DNA from: Pseudomonas orientalis
GTDB taxonomy: Bacteria > Pseudomonadota > Gammaproteobacteria > Pseudomonadales > Pseudomonadaceae
Length of the DNA: 64,000 bases
Reading direction: 5' to 3'
NCBI RefSeq assembly: GCF_001439815.1
Contig: NZ_JYLM01000005.1
Span: 248,001 to 312,000, forward strand
Shown: positions 8,616-17,239 of the stretch, one piece after another
How the letters are laid out: the number at the start of each line of letters is the position of its first letter
Position numbering within the stretch: position 1 is the stretch's first letter
Position numbers and translations under genes: made by a program
The notes under the pieces: generated by a model
What the model saw: only the letters and a program-made list of their open reading frames with translations
The model's database searches: none
Told to the model about the DNA's origin: nothing

Positions 8616-10325
8616 CTAGCGCGGTTCGATATGCGCAATCATCAACTGCACCGTCTCATTCCCGCGAAACTCGTTCACATCCAGCTTGTAGGCCAACTCC
8701 ACCCAGCGCACGGTCGGGTTCGGCCAGACTTCACGGTCTACCCCAAACGCAATGCCATCAAGCTTCACCGACCCGCACTCGCTCTTGAGCACCACTTTCA
8801 AGTGGCGCTCGCCGACCACCCGCTGCTCCACCAACTGGAACACGCCGTGAAACAACGGCTCGGGAAAGTGTTGCCCCCAAGGGCCGGCATGGCGCAGCGC
8901 GCGGGCCAGTTCCAGGTGGAACTCTTCCACCGCCAGGGTGCCATCGGAGAGCAGGCGGCCGGTGAGGTCTTCTTCGCGCAGTTGCCGACGCACTTCGGCA
9001 TCGAAAGCCTCGGCAAACAAGGGAAAGTTCGCTTCGGGCAGTGTCAGGCCCGCCGCCATCGCATGACCGCCGTATTTGGCGATCAGGTTGGGATGCTGGC
9101 TGGCAACCACCGCCAGCGCGTCACGGATATGAAAGCCCTGCACCGAACGCCCGGAGCCTTTGAGCAGGCCATCGCCGGCATCCGCAAACGCAATGGTGGG
9201 ACGGAAATAGCGCTCTTTCATGCGCGACGCCAGAATCCCGATTACCCCTTGGTGCCACTCCGGGTCGAACAGGCACAAACCGTAAGGCATTGACTCCACC
9301 GGCAAATCCTTGAGTTGCGCCAGGGCTTCGCGCTGCATGCCCTGCTCGATGGATTTACGGTCCTGGTTCATGCCATCCAGTTGTGCGGCCATTTCCCGCG
9401 CTGCGCCAACATCGGTGGTCAGCAGGCATTCGATGCCCAGGCTCATATCGTCCAGGCGCCCGGCCGCATTGAGCCGTGGGCCGAGAATGAAGCCCAGGTC
9501 GGTGGAGGTGATACGGGCATGGTCGCGCTTGGCCACTTCGAGGATCGCCTTGATCCCCGGCCGTGCGCGACCGGCGCGGATACGCTCCAACCCTTGATGC
9601 ACCAGGATACGATTGTTGGCGTCCAGCGGCACCACGTCGGCGACGCTGCCCAGGGCCACCAGGTCGAGCAGTTCGCCAATGTTCGGCTGCGGACTTTTGT
9701 CATACCAACCCAGGCTGCGCAAACGCGCGCGCAGGGCCATCAGTACGTAGAAGATCACGCCCACACCGGCCAACGCCTTGCTGGGGAACGTACAGCCTGG
9801 CTGGTTCGGATTGACGATCGCGTCCGCCGCCGGCAGTTCGTCGCCCGGCAAGTGGTGATCGGTCACCAGCACCTTCAGCCCTGCCGCCTTCGCCGCCGCC
9901 ACGCCTTCGACGCTGGAGATACCGTTGTCCACGGTGATCAGCAACTGCGGTTCGCGCTGCAGCGCCACCGCAACGATCTCCGGCGTCAGGCCGTAACCGT
10001 ATTCGAAACGGTTGGGCACCAGGTAATCGACATGGGCCGCACCGAGCAGACGCAGGCCCAGTGTGCCTACGGTGCTGGCGGTGGCGCCGTCGGCGTCGAA
10101 GTCACCGACGATCAGGATGCGCTGGCGCTGCTCCAGCGCCGTCACCAGCAGGTCGACGGCGGCATCGATGCCCTTGAGCTGCTGATAGGGAATCAACCGC
10201 GCCAGGCTCTTGTCCAGCTCGGCTTCCGACTGCACCCCACGCGCGGCGTAGAGACGGGTCAGCAGCGGCGGCAATTCACCGAGGAATGGCAGGACGGCAG
10301 GCAAGGGACGGGGATCGATACGCAT
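8616..10325 (-). CDS. recJ: Single-stranded-DNA-specific 5'-3' exonuclease RecJ
   Basis: RecJ degrades single-stranded DNA from the 5' end in recombination and repair. The protein has 569 residues, close to the family norm. DHH-superfamily motifs are in order: DFDADG at 75-80, VDNG near 132, TDHH at 155-158 and a GGHAMAAG motif (DHHA1 domain) near residue 423, followed by the RecJ OB domain. It is followed on the minus strand by the converging hydrolase gene. A REPIN separates it from yaeQ. Confidence 0.96.
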   Translation of the reverse strand: MRIDPRPLPAVLPFLGELPPLLTRLYAARGVQSEAELDKSLARLIPYQQLKGIDAAVDLLVTALEQRQRILIVGDFDADGATASTVGTLGLRLLGAAHVDYLVPNRFEYGYGLTPEIVAVALQREPQLLITVDNGISSVEGVAAAKAAGLKVLVTDHHLPGDELPAADAIVNPNQPGCTFPSKALAGVGVIFYVLMALRARLRSLGWYDKSPQPNIGELLDLVALGSVADVVPLDANNRILVHQGLERIRAGRARPGIKAILEVAKRDHARITSTDLGFILGPRLNAAGRLDDMSLGIECLLTTDVGAAREMAAQLDGMNQDRKSIEQGMQREALAQLKDLPVESMPYGLCLFDPEWHQGVIGILASRMKERYFRPTIAFADAGDGLLKGSGRSVQGFHIRDALAVVASQHPNLIAKYGGHAMAAGLTLPEANFPLFAEAFDAEVRRQLREEDLTGRLLSDGTLAVEEFHLELARALRHAGPWGQHFPEPLFHGVFQLVEQRVVGERHLKVVLKSECGSVKLDGIAFGVDREVWPNPTVRWVELAYKLDVNEFRGNETVQLMIAHIEPR

Positions 10326-10392
10326 ACGGGGGTGATGACTTCTCTACTGATTCAACGGATAAACGACAATTCAAAATTCAACAAAGATCAAA

Positions 10393-10495
10393 TGTGGGAG
10401 GGGCGGTGCGACGATTCGACTTGCCCCCGATAGCAATCTATCAGCCAGCTTATCTGTAGCTGATCCACTGCCATCGGGGGCAAGCCCCTCCCACA
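10393..10495. repeat. REPIN, GTGGGAGG type, left arm interrupted
   Basis: The right arm is standard, but the left REP loop is replaced: GTGGGAGGGG is followed by about 16 unrelated bases before CTTGCCCCCGATAGC. It looks like a REP damaged by a small insertion. It occupies the gap between recJ and yaeQ. Confidence 0.85.
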
Positions 10496-10498
10496 TTT

Positions 10499-11041
10499 TC
10501 AATCACGCCCGCCCACCAGCCACTGTAACTGCACTTCATGCTGGCCACGGTCATCGGTGACGAAGATCGTGCCTTCGCTGATCATCACATCCCACTTGAT
10601 CACGCGCGGCATGTCCTTGGCCAGGACCTCCAGAATCTCCTGCGGCACGGCAGCGATATGCACGTTCTTCAGGTTATTCGCCACCGGCACCACCTTGCCT
10701 TCCCATACGCGCAGGCTGCCGTAGGCCAGCAGGCTGGTGCGTTCGGTGCGACGCGAGCACCAGGTCAGGCGGTCTGCATCCGGCTGGCCGACTTCGATCC
10801 AGTGCAACACCCGATCATCCAGGCTCTTTTCCCACAGGGCCGGCTCGTCGACATCCGACAGGCCACGGCCGAACGCCAATTGCTCGTTGTACCAGAGGGC
10901 GTAGGCCAGCAGGCGCACGGTCATGCGTTCTTCGGTTTCCGAAGGGTGGCGGGCGATGGTCTGTTTGACGCTCTCGTACACCGAACGGTCAAGGTCGGTG
11001 AGGTTGAGTTCGAATTTGTAGGTCGTGGACGGCTGGGCCAT
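10499..11041 (-). CDS. yaeQ: YaeQ family protein
   Basis: This is a 180-residue protein with the usual YaeQ length and layout: TTYKFELNLTDLDRSVYE at the N-terminus, ARHPSETEERM near residue 30, and a PD-(D/E)xK-like core with IEVGQPDADRL. YaeQ proteins were linked to transcription elongation (RfaH suppression) and have a nuclease-like fold; their molecular role is not settled. The start at 11041 was chosen because 18 upstream in-frame residues do not match the family. The gene lies head to head with the CoA-transferase gene, with about 135 bases between. Confidence 0.9.
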   Translation of the reverse strand: MAQPSTTYKFELNLTDLDRSVYESVKQTIARHPSETEERMTVRLLAYALWYNEQLAFGRGLSDVDEPALWEKSLDDRVLHWIEVGQPDADRLTWCSRRTERTSLLAYGSLRVWEGKVVPVANNLKNVHIAAVPQEILEVLAKDMPRVIKWDVMISEGTIFVTDDRGQHEVQLQWLVGGRD

Positions 11042-11177
11042 GAACGGGCTCTGGAGACAGGGAAAGGCGGCCAGTCTAACCGATGGCGAGGCCAATCAAC
11101 GAATACTGCGCTGCATCCGTGCTGCTCGCCTATGTTAAAAAGCAGTACGTCACCGTCCCGCGCCCTTGAGGATCCCC

Positions 11178-12377
11178 ATGTCGCTTAATGCCAAACCGCT
11201 TGCCGGACTGAAAGTCATCGAACTCGGTACCCTGATTGCCGGCCCGTTTGCCTCACGCATCTGCGCCGAGTTCGGCGCCGAGGTGATCAAGGTCGAATCC
11301 CCGGACGGCGGCGACCCCCTGCGCAAATGGCGCAAATTGTATGAAGGCACCTCGCTATGGTGGTTCGTGCAGGCGCGCAACAAGCAGTCGCTGACCCTCA
11401 ACCTCAAGCACCCGGATGGCCTGGCGATCCTCAAGCAATTGCTCGCCGACGCCGACATCCTGATCGAAAACTTCCGCCCCGGCGTGCTGGAAAAGCTCGG
11501 CCTGAGCTGGGAAACCCTGCACGCCCTGAACCCAAGGCTGGTGATGGTGCGCCTCTCGGGCTTCGGCCAGACCGGGCCGATGAAGGACCAGCCGGGGTTT
11601 GGCGCGGTGGGCGAGTCCATGGGCGGCTTGCGCTACATCACCGGTTTTGAAGACCGCCCGCCCGTGCGCACCGGGATTTCCATCGGTGACTCGATTGCCG
11701 CGCTGTGGGCGGTGATCGGCGCGCTGATGGCCCTGCGTCATCGCGAGGTCAACGGTGGCTTGGGCCAGGTCGTGGACGTGGCGCTGTACGAAGCCATCTT
11801 CGCCATGATGGAAAGCATGATTCCCGAGTTCGACGTGTTCGGCTTCATTCGCGAACGTACCGGCAACATCATGCCCGGCATCACGCCGTCCTCGATCCAC
11901 ACCAGCGCCGACGGCAAGCATGTGCAGATCGGCGCCAATGGCGATGCGATCTTCAAGCGCTTCATGGCCGCCATCGGCCGCGACGACCTGGCGAACGATC
12001 CGGCGCTCGCCAGCAATGACGGGCGTGACACCCGCCGCGATGAGCTGTACGGGGTGATCGATCGCTGGGTCAACACCCTGCCGCTGGAGCAGGTCATGGC
12101 GCAACTGAACCAGGCCCAGGTGCCCGCCAGCCGCATCTACAGTGCCGAGGACATGCTGGGTGACCCACAATTCCTGGCCCGGGAAATGTTCCTCAGCGCG
12201 CAGCTGCCGGATGGCAAGGATTTCAAGATGCCGGGCATCGTGCCCAAACTGTCGGATACCCCAGGCAGCTGTGAATGGGTGGGGCCGCAATTGGGCGAGC
12301 ACAACGGTGTGCTGCTCAACGCCCTGGGCTACGACGCGGTGGCCATTGAGCGCTTGCGCGCGGATGGCGCGATCTGA
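11178..12377 (+). CDS. CaiB/BaiF family (class III) CoA-transferase
   Basis: This family moves CoA between carboxylic acids. The 399-residue length fits. Visible are the N-terminal GLKVIELGTLIAGPFA, the AEFGAEVIKVE segment that precedes CoA binding, NLKHPDG followed by ADILIENFRPG (the family's catalytic Asp is expected around residues 165-175), and VSRIYSAEDM-like sequence near the end (here ASRIYSAEDM). ATG at 11178 has GAGGA 5 bases upstream. There is no neighbouring dehydrogenase or thiolase gene that would name the substrate, so specificity is open. Confidence 0.9.
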   Translation: MSLNAKPLAGLKVIELGTLIAGPFASRICAEFGAEVIKVESPDGGDPLRKWRKLYEGTSLWWFVQARNKQSLTLNLKHPDGLAILKQLLADADILIENFRPGVLEKLGLSWETLHALNPRLVMVRLSGFGQTGPMKDQPGFGAVGESMGGLRYITGFEDRPPVRTGISIGDSIAALWAVIGALMALRHREVNGGLGQVVDVALYEAIFAMMESMIPEFDVFGFIRERTGNIMPGITPSSIHTSADGKHVQIGANGDAIFKRFMAAIGRDDLANDPALASNDGRDTRRDELYGVIDRWVNTLPLEQVMAQLNQAQVPASRIYSAEDMLGDPQFLAREMFLSAQLPDGKDFKMPGIVPKLSDTPGSCEWVGPQLGEHNGVLLNALGYDAVAIERLRADGAI

Positions 12378-12417
12378 ACCCTGAACCTGGGAGCGCCGCA
12401 ATGCCAAATTCCAGGCA

Positions 12418-12455
12418 AAAAGAAACCCCGAGGAGTGGGGAGACAACTCGGGGTT
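12418..12455 (-). terminator. Rho-independent terminator of the DUF3509-like gene
   Basis: AACCCCGAG (12424-12432) pairs with CTCGGGGTT (12447-12455). Read on the minus strand, the stem is followed by TTTCTTTTT, so it ends the transcript of the gene at 12575. On the plus strand it may also stop readthrough from the CoA-transferase. Confidence 0.75.
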
Positions 12456-12574
12456 AAACGTGATCTACAAAGACCAGTACAACAAGCCACAAACACCGGA
12501 GCACAATGTTTGCTCTTGCTGTTACAAACTCTGACCGGCCGTGTTGTAGGAAGTTTCGAAGGATAAATAATTCT

Positions 12575-12859
12575 TCATGCGCAGACCGGGGTGCGTGTCA
12601 TGGCGGCGTTGCGCAGGGCTGCGATGACCGAGGGTTCAAGCCGACCTTCGGCGATTTTCAAATCACGCAGCAGGCAATCCACCACATCCACCAGGGCGCG
12701 CTTGTCGGTCAGTTGAGCGCGGTTAACTTCGCGCTCGACCATGATGGCGCCACCGGGATTTTTCACGGTCACCAGGCATTCGCCCTGCACACCAGCGGTG
12801 GTCAGCGTAACCAGATAAGGGCTCAGTGCTTCTTCGAGCAACAGGCTGATACTTTCCAT
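12575..12859 (-). CDS. Small DUF3509-like protein
   Basis: A 94-residue soluble protein begins MESISLLLEEALSPYLVTL and has an acidic, mixed alpha/beta composition without a signal peptide. It resembles the Pseudomonas-restricted DUF3509 family, whose function is unknown; I make this link from memory of the N-terminal pattern. ATG at 12859 was chosen over a GTG four codons upstream because GGTGA lies 5 bases before it. A good terminator follows. Confidence 0.7.
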   Translation of the reverse strand: MESISLLLEEALSPYLVTLTTAGVQGECLVTVKNPGGAIMVEREVNRAQLTDKRALVDVVDCLLRDLKIAEGRLEPSVIAALRNAAMTRTPVCA

Positions 12860-13166
12860 CTCGATCACCACTCAATAGTTCGGGAACAATCGTTTCAACG
12901 GGTGCTGCATCTCTCCTAAGTGACTGGTCTTAACGTAGGAAAGTTCGCTTTTTCGTCTTTCAAGGGTTGTGCGGGGATGACGTGTCCAGCATGCGCTTGC
13001 AACATGACAGGTAAAAAACGGCGGCACATAACTGCTTACGCAATGGGTAGCGGTTTTGGGTGCGCCGGGCGCGCAGGCCAAGAGTGAATCCTATACTCGG
13101 TGAGCGCTGATCACTCCGCCGTGCAGGCAGAGTGCATGTCATAAGGCCCTTATTGCGAAGGATAAG
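12860..13166. other. Intergenic region between divergent small genes
   Basis: No gene is supported in these ~307 bases. A TATACT hexamer at 13092-13097 could be a -10 for the gene at 13167, but no convincing -35 precedes it. No clear palindromic operator was seen. Confidence 0.5.
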
Positions 13167-13370
13167 ATGATGTTGGAACACAATGAACAACAAGCCTCGA
13201 TCGAGAAAATTCACGCGGACATATCACGCATCTATGCCGAACAACGCAAGTTCAACGCTGAAGTCCACAAGATAACCCGTGAGATTTTCTGGTACCCCGT
13301 AGGCATCGCAATAGGCTTCTTTACCGCTGTTGGTACGGTAATGGCGCTGGCGCATAAGCTACTCACGTAA
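13167..13370 (+). CDS. Small single-span membrane protein, unknown function
   Basis: A 67-residue protein has a charged N-terminal half with a heptad-like pattern (about residues 8-38, likely a coiled coil) and one C-terminal membrane segment (WYPVGIAIGFFTAVGTVMAL, about 42-61). Two consecutive ATG codons (13167 and 13170) follow GAAGGA; spacing favours the second. A terminator lies 31 bases downstream. The shape recalls small phage-type or membrane-adaptor proteins, but nothing specific is recognised and there are no phage genes nearby. Confidence 0.65.
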   Translation: MMLEHNEQQASIEKIHADISRIYAEQRKFNAEVHKITREIFWYPVGIAIGFFTAVGTVMALAHKLLT

Positions 13371-13400
13371 ACGATATGACTGCCGGGCCTGCCACAAACA

Positions 13401-13440
13401 AAAAACGCCGCTGACCCAGGGAAGGGAAAGCGGCGTTTTT
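13401..13440. terminator. Bidirectional terminator between small gene and thrC
   Basis: AAAAACGCCGCT pairs with AGCGGCGTTTTT. A-run and T-run flanks let it serve both the plus-strand small gene and the minus-strand thrC. Confidence 0.85.
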
Positions 13441-13456
13441 GTCTACGCGGTATGCC

Positions 13457-14866
13457 TTACAGCGGCTTGCCCCGATTGCCATGCTGGCTGACAAACGCCT
13501 GCACAGCTTTCAGGTCGTTAGCCAGCACCGTGCAACGCTCTTCACGCTCGAACAGATCCGCCAGGTGCTGCGGCAGCTCCAGCGCCTTGCCAACACCGGC
13601 CTTTTCCACCGCTTCGGGGAATTTCACCGGATGCGCAGTGCCAAGAATCACCATCGGGATATCCAGGCTGCGACGGCACTCGCGGGCGGCCTTCACACCG
13701 ATGGCGGTGTGCGGGTCCAGCAGCTCGCCGGTCTGCGCATAGACTTCAGCAATGGTTTGGCATGTCTGCGCGTCGTCCACGGCCAGGGAGTCGAACAGCT
13801 TGCGGGTTTCGGTCCAGCGCTCTTGCTCGACGCTGAAACCGCCACCTTGCTTGAAGCTGTTCATCAGCTCGGCCAACGCCGCGCCGTTGCGACCGTGCAT
13901 GTCGAACAGCAGGCGTTCGAAGTTCGACGAGACCATGATGTCCATCGACGGCGACAGCGTGGCGTGCAGGGTTTCCTTGACGTACCCGTTACCGCTCATG
14001 AAGCGGTGCAGGATGTCATTGCGGTTGGTCGCGACGATCAACTGATTGATCGGCAGGCCCATGTTGCGCGCCAGGTAGCCTGCAAAGATGTCGCCGAAGT
14101 TGCCGGTCGGCACCGAGAACGACACCGAACGCGCCGGGCCGCCCAACTGCAGGGAGGCGTGGAAGTAGTAGACGATCTGGGCCATGATCCGCGCCCAGTT
14201 GATCGAGTTTACCGCCACCAGGCGCGTACCCTTGAGGAAGCTCTGGTCGGCGAAGCTGTTCTTGACCATTTCCTGGCAGTCATCGAAGTTGCCTTCAATG
14301 GCGATGTTGTGGATGTTCTCACCGAAAATGGTGGTCATCTGGCGACGCTGCACCTCCGATACGCGCTGGTGCGGGTGCAGGATGAAGATGTCGACGTGTT
14401 CGCAGTGCTTGCAGCCTTCAATGGCAGCCGAACCGGTATCACCGGACGTAGCGCCCATGATCACCACGCGCTCGCCGCGTTTTTCCAGTACGTAGTCGAG
14501 CAGGCGACCCAGCAATTGCAGGGCAAAGTCCTTGAACGCCAGGGTCGGGCCGTGGAACAACTCGAGTACCCACTCGTTACCGTTCAATTGGCGCAGGGGC
14601 GCGATGGCGCTGTGGGAGAACACGCCGTACGTCTCTTCGAGGATCTTCTTGAAATCCGCATCCGGAATGCTGCCGGTGACAAACGGGCGCATCACCCGGA
14701 ACGCCAGCTCGTGGTACGGCAGGCCGGCCCAGGAAGCGATTTCTTCCTGGGTGAAGCGTGGCAGGTTTTCCGGCACGTACAGGCCGCCATCGGTGGCAAG
14801 GCCTGTGAGCAAGACGTCTTCAAAATTCAGGGCCGGTGCCTGGCCGCGGGTGCTGATATAACGCAT
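13457..14866 (-). CDS. thrC: Threonine synthase
   Basis: This is the PLP enzyme that converts O-phosphohomoserine to threonine. The protein has 469 residues and belongs to the long (class I, Pseudomonas/yeast-like) type. The start at 14866 gives the family N-terminus MRYISTRGQAPAL with AGAGGA upstream; an upstream in-frame codon adds 15 unrelated residues. The PLP lysine sits in GPTLAFKDFALQ, and the phosphate-binding loop is GATSGDTGSAA. It follows hom by 66 bases on the same strand, so hom-thrC supply the last steps of threonine synthesis together. Confidence 0.96.
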   Translation of the reverse strand: MRYISTRGQAPALNFEDVLLTGLATDGGLYVPENLPRFTQEEIASWAGLPYHELAFRVMRPFVTGSIPDADFKKILEETYGVFSHSAIAPLRQLNGNEWVLELFHGPTLAFKDFALQLLGRLLDYVLEKRGERVVIMGATSGDTGSAAIEGCKHCEHVDIFILHPHQRVSEVQRRQMTTIFGENIHNIAIEGNFDDCQEMVKNSFADQSFLKGTRLVAVNSINWARIMAQIVYYFHASLQLGGPARSVSFSVPTGNFGDIFAGYLARNMGLPINQLIVATNRNDILHRFMSGNGYVKETLHATLSPSMDIMVSSNFERLLFDMHGRNGAALAELMNSFKQGGGFSVEQERWTETRKLFDSLAVDDAQTCQTIAEVYAQTGELLDPHTAIGVKAARECRRSLDIPMVILGTAHPVKFPEAVEKAGVGKALELPQHLADLFEREERCTVLANDLKAVQAFVSQHGNRGKPL

Positions 14867-14932
14867 GACTGGTTCCTCTAAACATTCCAGAACAGAGGCC
14901 GCCGAACGCACGGGGCCCCTTGGACAAATCGG

Positions 14933-16237
14933 TTAGTTCAAGTGTTCGACGCGAATCCGCACCACCGGGCCCACCACGCCCTGCAAGGCTTCCAGGGCGG
15001 CAATGGCATCGTTGATATGCTGCTCGAGCACGCGGTGGGTCAACAGGATCATCGGCACCTGGCCGTTCTGCTCCTCGACTTCCTTCTGCATGATCGATTC
15101 GATGTTGATCCCGCGCTCCGACAGGATGCTCGCCACCTGGGCCAGCACGCCGGGATGATCCTGGGCCTGGATGCGCAGGTAGTAGGCGCTTTCGCAGGCT
15201 TCGATCGGCAGGATCGGGTGGGCCGACAGCGAATCCGGCTGGAAGGCCAGGTGCGGCACGCGGTTTTCCGGGTCGCTGGTCATGGCGCGGACCACGTCCA
15301 CCAGGTCGGCGATCACCGACGAAGCGGTCGGCTCCATGCCAGCACCGGCGCCGTAGAACAGGGTGGAGCCGGCGGCGTCACCGTTGACCATCACTGCGTT
15401 CATCACGCCGTTAACGTTGGCGATCAGGCGATCGGCCGGAATCAGCGTCGGGTGCACACGCAACTCGATACCGGCCGGGGTGCTGCGCGCCACACCGAGG
15501 TGCTTGATGCGGTAGCCCAGGGCTTCGGCGTAGTTCACGTCGGCGGTGGTCAGCTTGGTGATGCCTTCGGTGTAGGCCTTGTCGAACTGCAGCGGGATAC
15601 CAAAGGCGATGGACGCCAGGATGGTCAACTTGTGGGCCGCGTCGATGCCTTCCACGTCAAAGGTCGGGTCGGCTTCGGCGTAACCCAAGGCCTGGGCTTC
15701 GGCCAGCACGTCTTCGAAGGTACGGCCTTTCTCACGCATTTCGGTGAGGATGAAGTTACCCGTGCCGTTGATGATGCCGGCAACCCAGTTGATGCGGTTG
15801 GCGGACAAGCCTTCACGAATCGCCTTGATCACCGGAATGCCGCCGGCCACCGCCGCTTCGAACGCCACGATCACGCCCTTCGCGCGCGCCCTGGCGAAGA
15901 TTTCGTTCCCGTGCACGGCGATCAGCGCCTTGTTGGCGGTGACCACGTGCTTGCCGTTCTCGATCGCCTTGAGCACCAGCTCGCGGGCCACGGTGTAGCC
16001 GCCCACCAGCTCGATGACAATATCGATTTCAGGGTTGGTGGCCACGGCGAATACATCGTGGGTAATCGCAATACCGGTCGTTTCGAACTGAGGCTTTGGC
16101 GAACGCGTGGCAATCTGCGCCACTTCAATTTCACGCCCTGCACGGCGGGAAATTTCTTCAGCGTTACGCTGAAGTACGTTGAAGGTGCCGCCACCGACGG
16201 TCCCTAACCCACAGATGCCTACTTTGACCGGTTTCAC
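14933..16237 (-). CDS. hom: Homoserine dehydrogenase
   Basis: This enzyme reduces aspartate semialdehyde to homoserine. The GTG at 16237 was chosen as start: GGGGAG lies 7 bases upstream and the 434-residue product begins (M)KPVKVGICGLGTVGGG, as I recall for P. aeruginosa. An ATG five codons upstream lacks a ribosome site. The NAD(P) loop GLGTVGGG is at residues ~10-17, the catalytic region (GIINGTGNFIL, KLTILASIAFG) follows, and a C-terminal ACT domain from about 350 (DHPGVLAQVASILSERGI) suggests allosteric control by threonine. An unusual run of hairpins lies just upstream. Confidence 0.96.
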   Translation of the reverse strand: MKPVKVGICGLGTVGGGTFNVLQRNAEEISRRAGREIEVAQIATRSPKPQFETTGIAITHDVFAVATNPEIDIVIELVGGYTVARELVLKAIENGKHVVTANKALIAVHGNEIFARARAKGVIVAFEAAVAGGIPVIKAIREGLSANRINWVAGIINGTGNFILTEMREKGRTFEDVLAEAQALGYAEADPTFDVEGIDAAHKLTILASIAFGIPLQFDKAYTEGITKLTTADVNYAEALGYRIKHLGVARSTPAGIELRVHPTLIPADRLIANVNGVMNAVMVNGDAAGSTLFYGAGAGMEPTASSVIADLVDVVRAMTSDPENRVPHLAFQPDSLSAHPILPIEACESAYYLRIQAQDHPGVLAQVASILSERGINIESIMQKEVEEQNGQVPMILLTHRVLEQHINDAIAALEALQGVVGPVVRIRVEHLN

Positions 16238-16255
16238 TGAAGAACTCCCCATGAA

Positions 16256-16359
16256 ACGGCCGACTCGAGGTCGGCCGTGGAACACAGCCGCGCAACCGCG
16301 GCTCTCAATTAATGACCCGCCGACGGTTCGGCGGATCATGCTCGTCGAAGGCTCGACGA
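16256..16359 (-). other. Four consecutive short hairpins upstream of hom
   Basis: Four inverted repeats lie in 104 bases: TCGTCGA/TCGACGA (16342-16359), CCGCCGA/TCGGCGG (16317-16334), AGCCGCG/CGCGGCT (16286-16303) and ACGGCCGAC/GTCGGCCGT (16256-16278), with loops of 4-5 bases. Arms are perfect. They fill the dsbC-hom gap and end 19 bases before the GTG start of hom. No T-run follows any of them, so a standard terminator is unlikely. Confidence 0.7.
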
Positions 16360-16366
16360 TTAATGC

Positions 16367-17098
16367 TTACTTGGCACCCAGTGCCAGTTTGGCAACTTGT
16401 GGTGCCGGCTGGTAGCCCGGAATCACCTGGCCGTCGGCCAAAACGATGGCCGGTGTACCGTTCACGCCGATGGACTGGCCCAGGGCGAACTGTTTGGAAA
16501 CCGGATTGGCGCATTTGGCCGCCTTGATTTCCTTGCCGTCGACCATCTTGTCCATGGCCGCTTTCTTGTCGGCCGAGCACCACACCGCCTGCAACTGCTC
16601 ATCGCCCGGCGAGCCCAGGCCCTGGCGCGGGAACGCGACATAGCGCACTTCCACACCCAGCTTGTTCAGCGCCGGCACTTCGGCGTGCAGCTTGTGGCAG
16701 TACGGGCAGGTGGTGTCGGTGAACACGGTGATGTGGGTCTTGGTCTCGCCGATGGCGGGATACACCACGGTTTCAGCCACCGGAATACCGTTGATCAGCT
16801 TGGACACGCCCAGGCGCTCGGCTTTCTCGGTCAGGTTGACCGGCTTGCCGTCCTTGAGCTGGAACAGGTAGCCCTGCACGATGTACTGGCCGTCGGCACT
16901 CGCGTACAGCACACGGCTGCCCTTGAGCTTGACTTCGTACAGGCCGGCCATGGGGCTGGCGCTGATGCTTTCGATGGGGGTGTCGAGTTGCAGGTTGACC
17001 AGGCTCTTGCGAATGGCCTGCTCGGCCGCATCGTCGGCGACGGCAAAGGTGGAAACCAGCGCAATGGCTGCGGCGGCAATAATCTGGGTCAAGCGCAT
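16367..17098 (-). CDS. dsbC: Thiol:disulfide interchange protein DsbC
   Basis: DsbC is a periplasmic disulfide isomerase. The precursor has 243 residues. The start at 17098 gives a classical signal peptide (MRLTQIIAAAAIALVSTFAVA, cleavage predicted before Asp22) with CAGGAGT upstream. An N-terminal dimerisation domain comes first, then a thioredoxin-like domain with the active site TCPYC and the cis-Pro loop (NGTPAIV). It lies between xerD and hom on the same strand, the order I recall for P. aeruginosa. Confidence 0.95.
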   Translation of the reverse strand: MRLTQIIAAAAIALVSTFAVADDAAEQAIRKSLVNLQLDTPIESISASPMAGLYEVKLKGSRVLYASADGQYIVQGYLFQLKDGKPVNLTEKAERLGVSKLINGIPVAETVVYPAIGETKTHITVFTDTTCPYCHKLHAEVPALNKLGVEVRYVAFPRQGLGSPGDEQLQAVWCSADKKAAMDKMVDGKEIKAAKCANPVSKQFALGQSIGVNGTPAIVLADGQVIPGYQPAPQVAKLALGAK

Positions 17099-17239
17099 GG
17101 AAACTCCTGAAGGCAGATGCAGGGACGGGTGCAGGCACGCCGATTGGAAACTGGGGTGTGGACCGTCGCCTTTGCGAACCGGCAAAGCCTACCACAGTTG
17201 GGCCGCAGGGCAGCCCGCAGCCGGACAAATTGGGATTTT

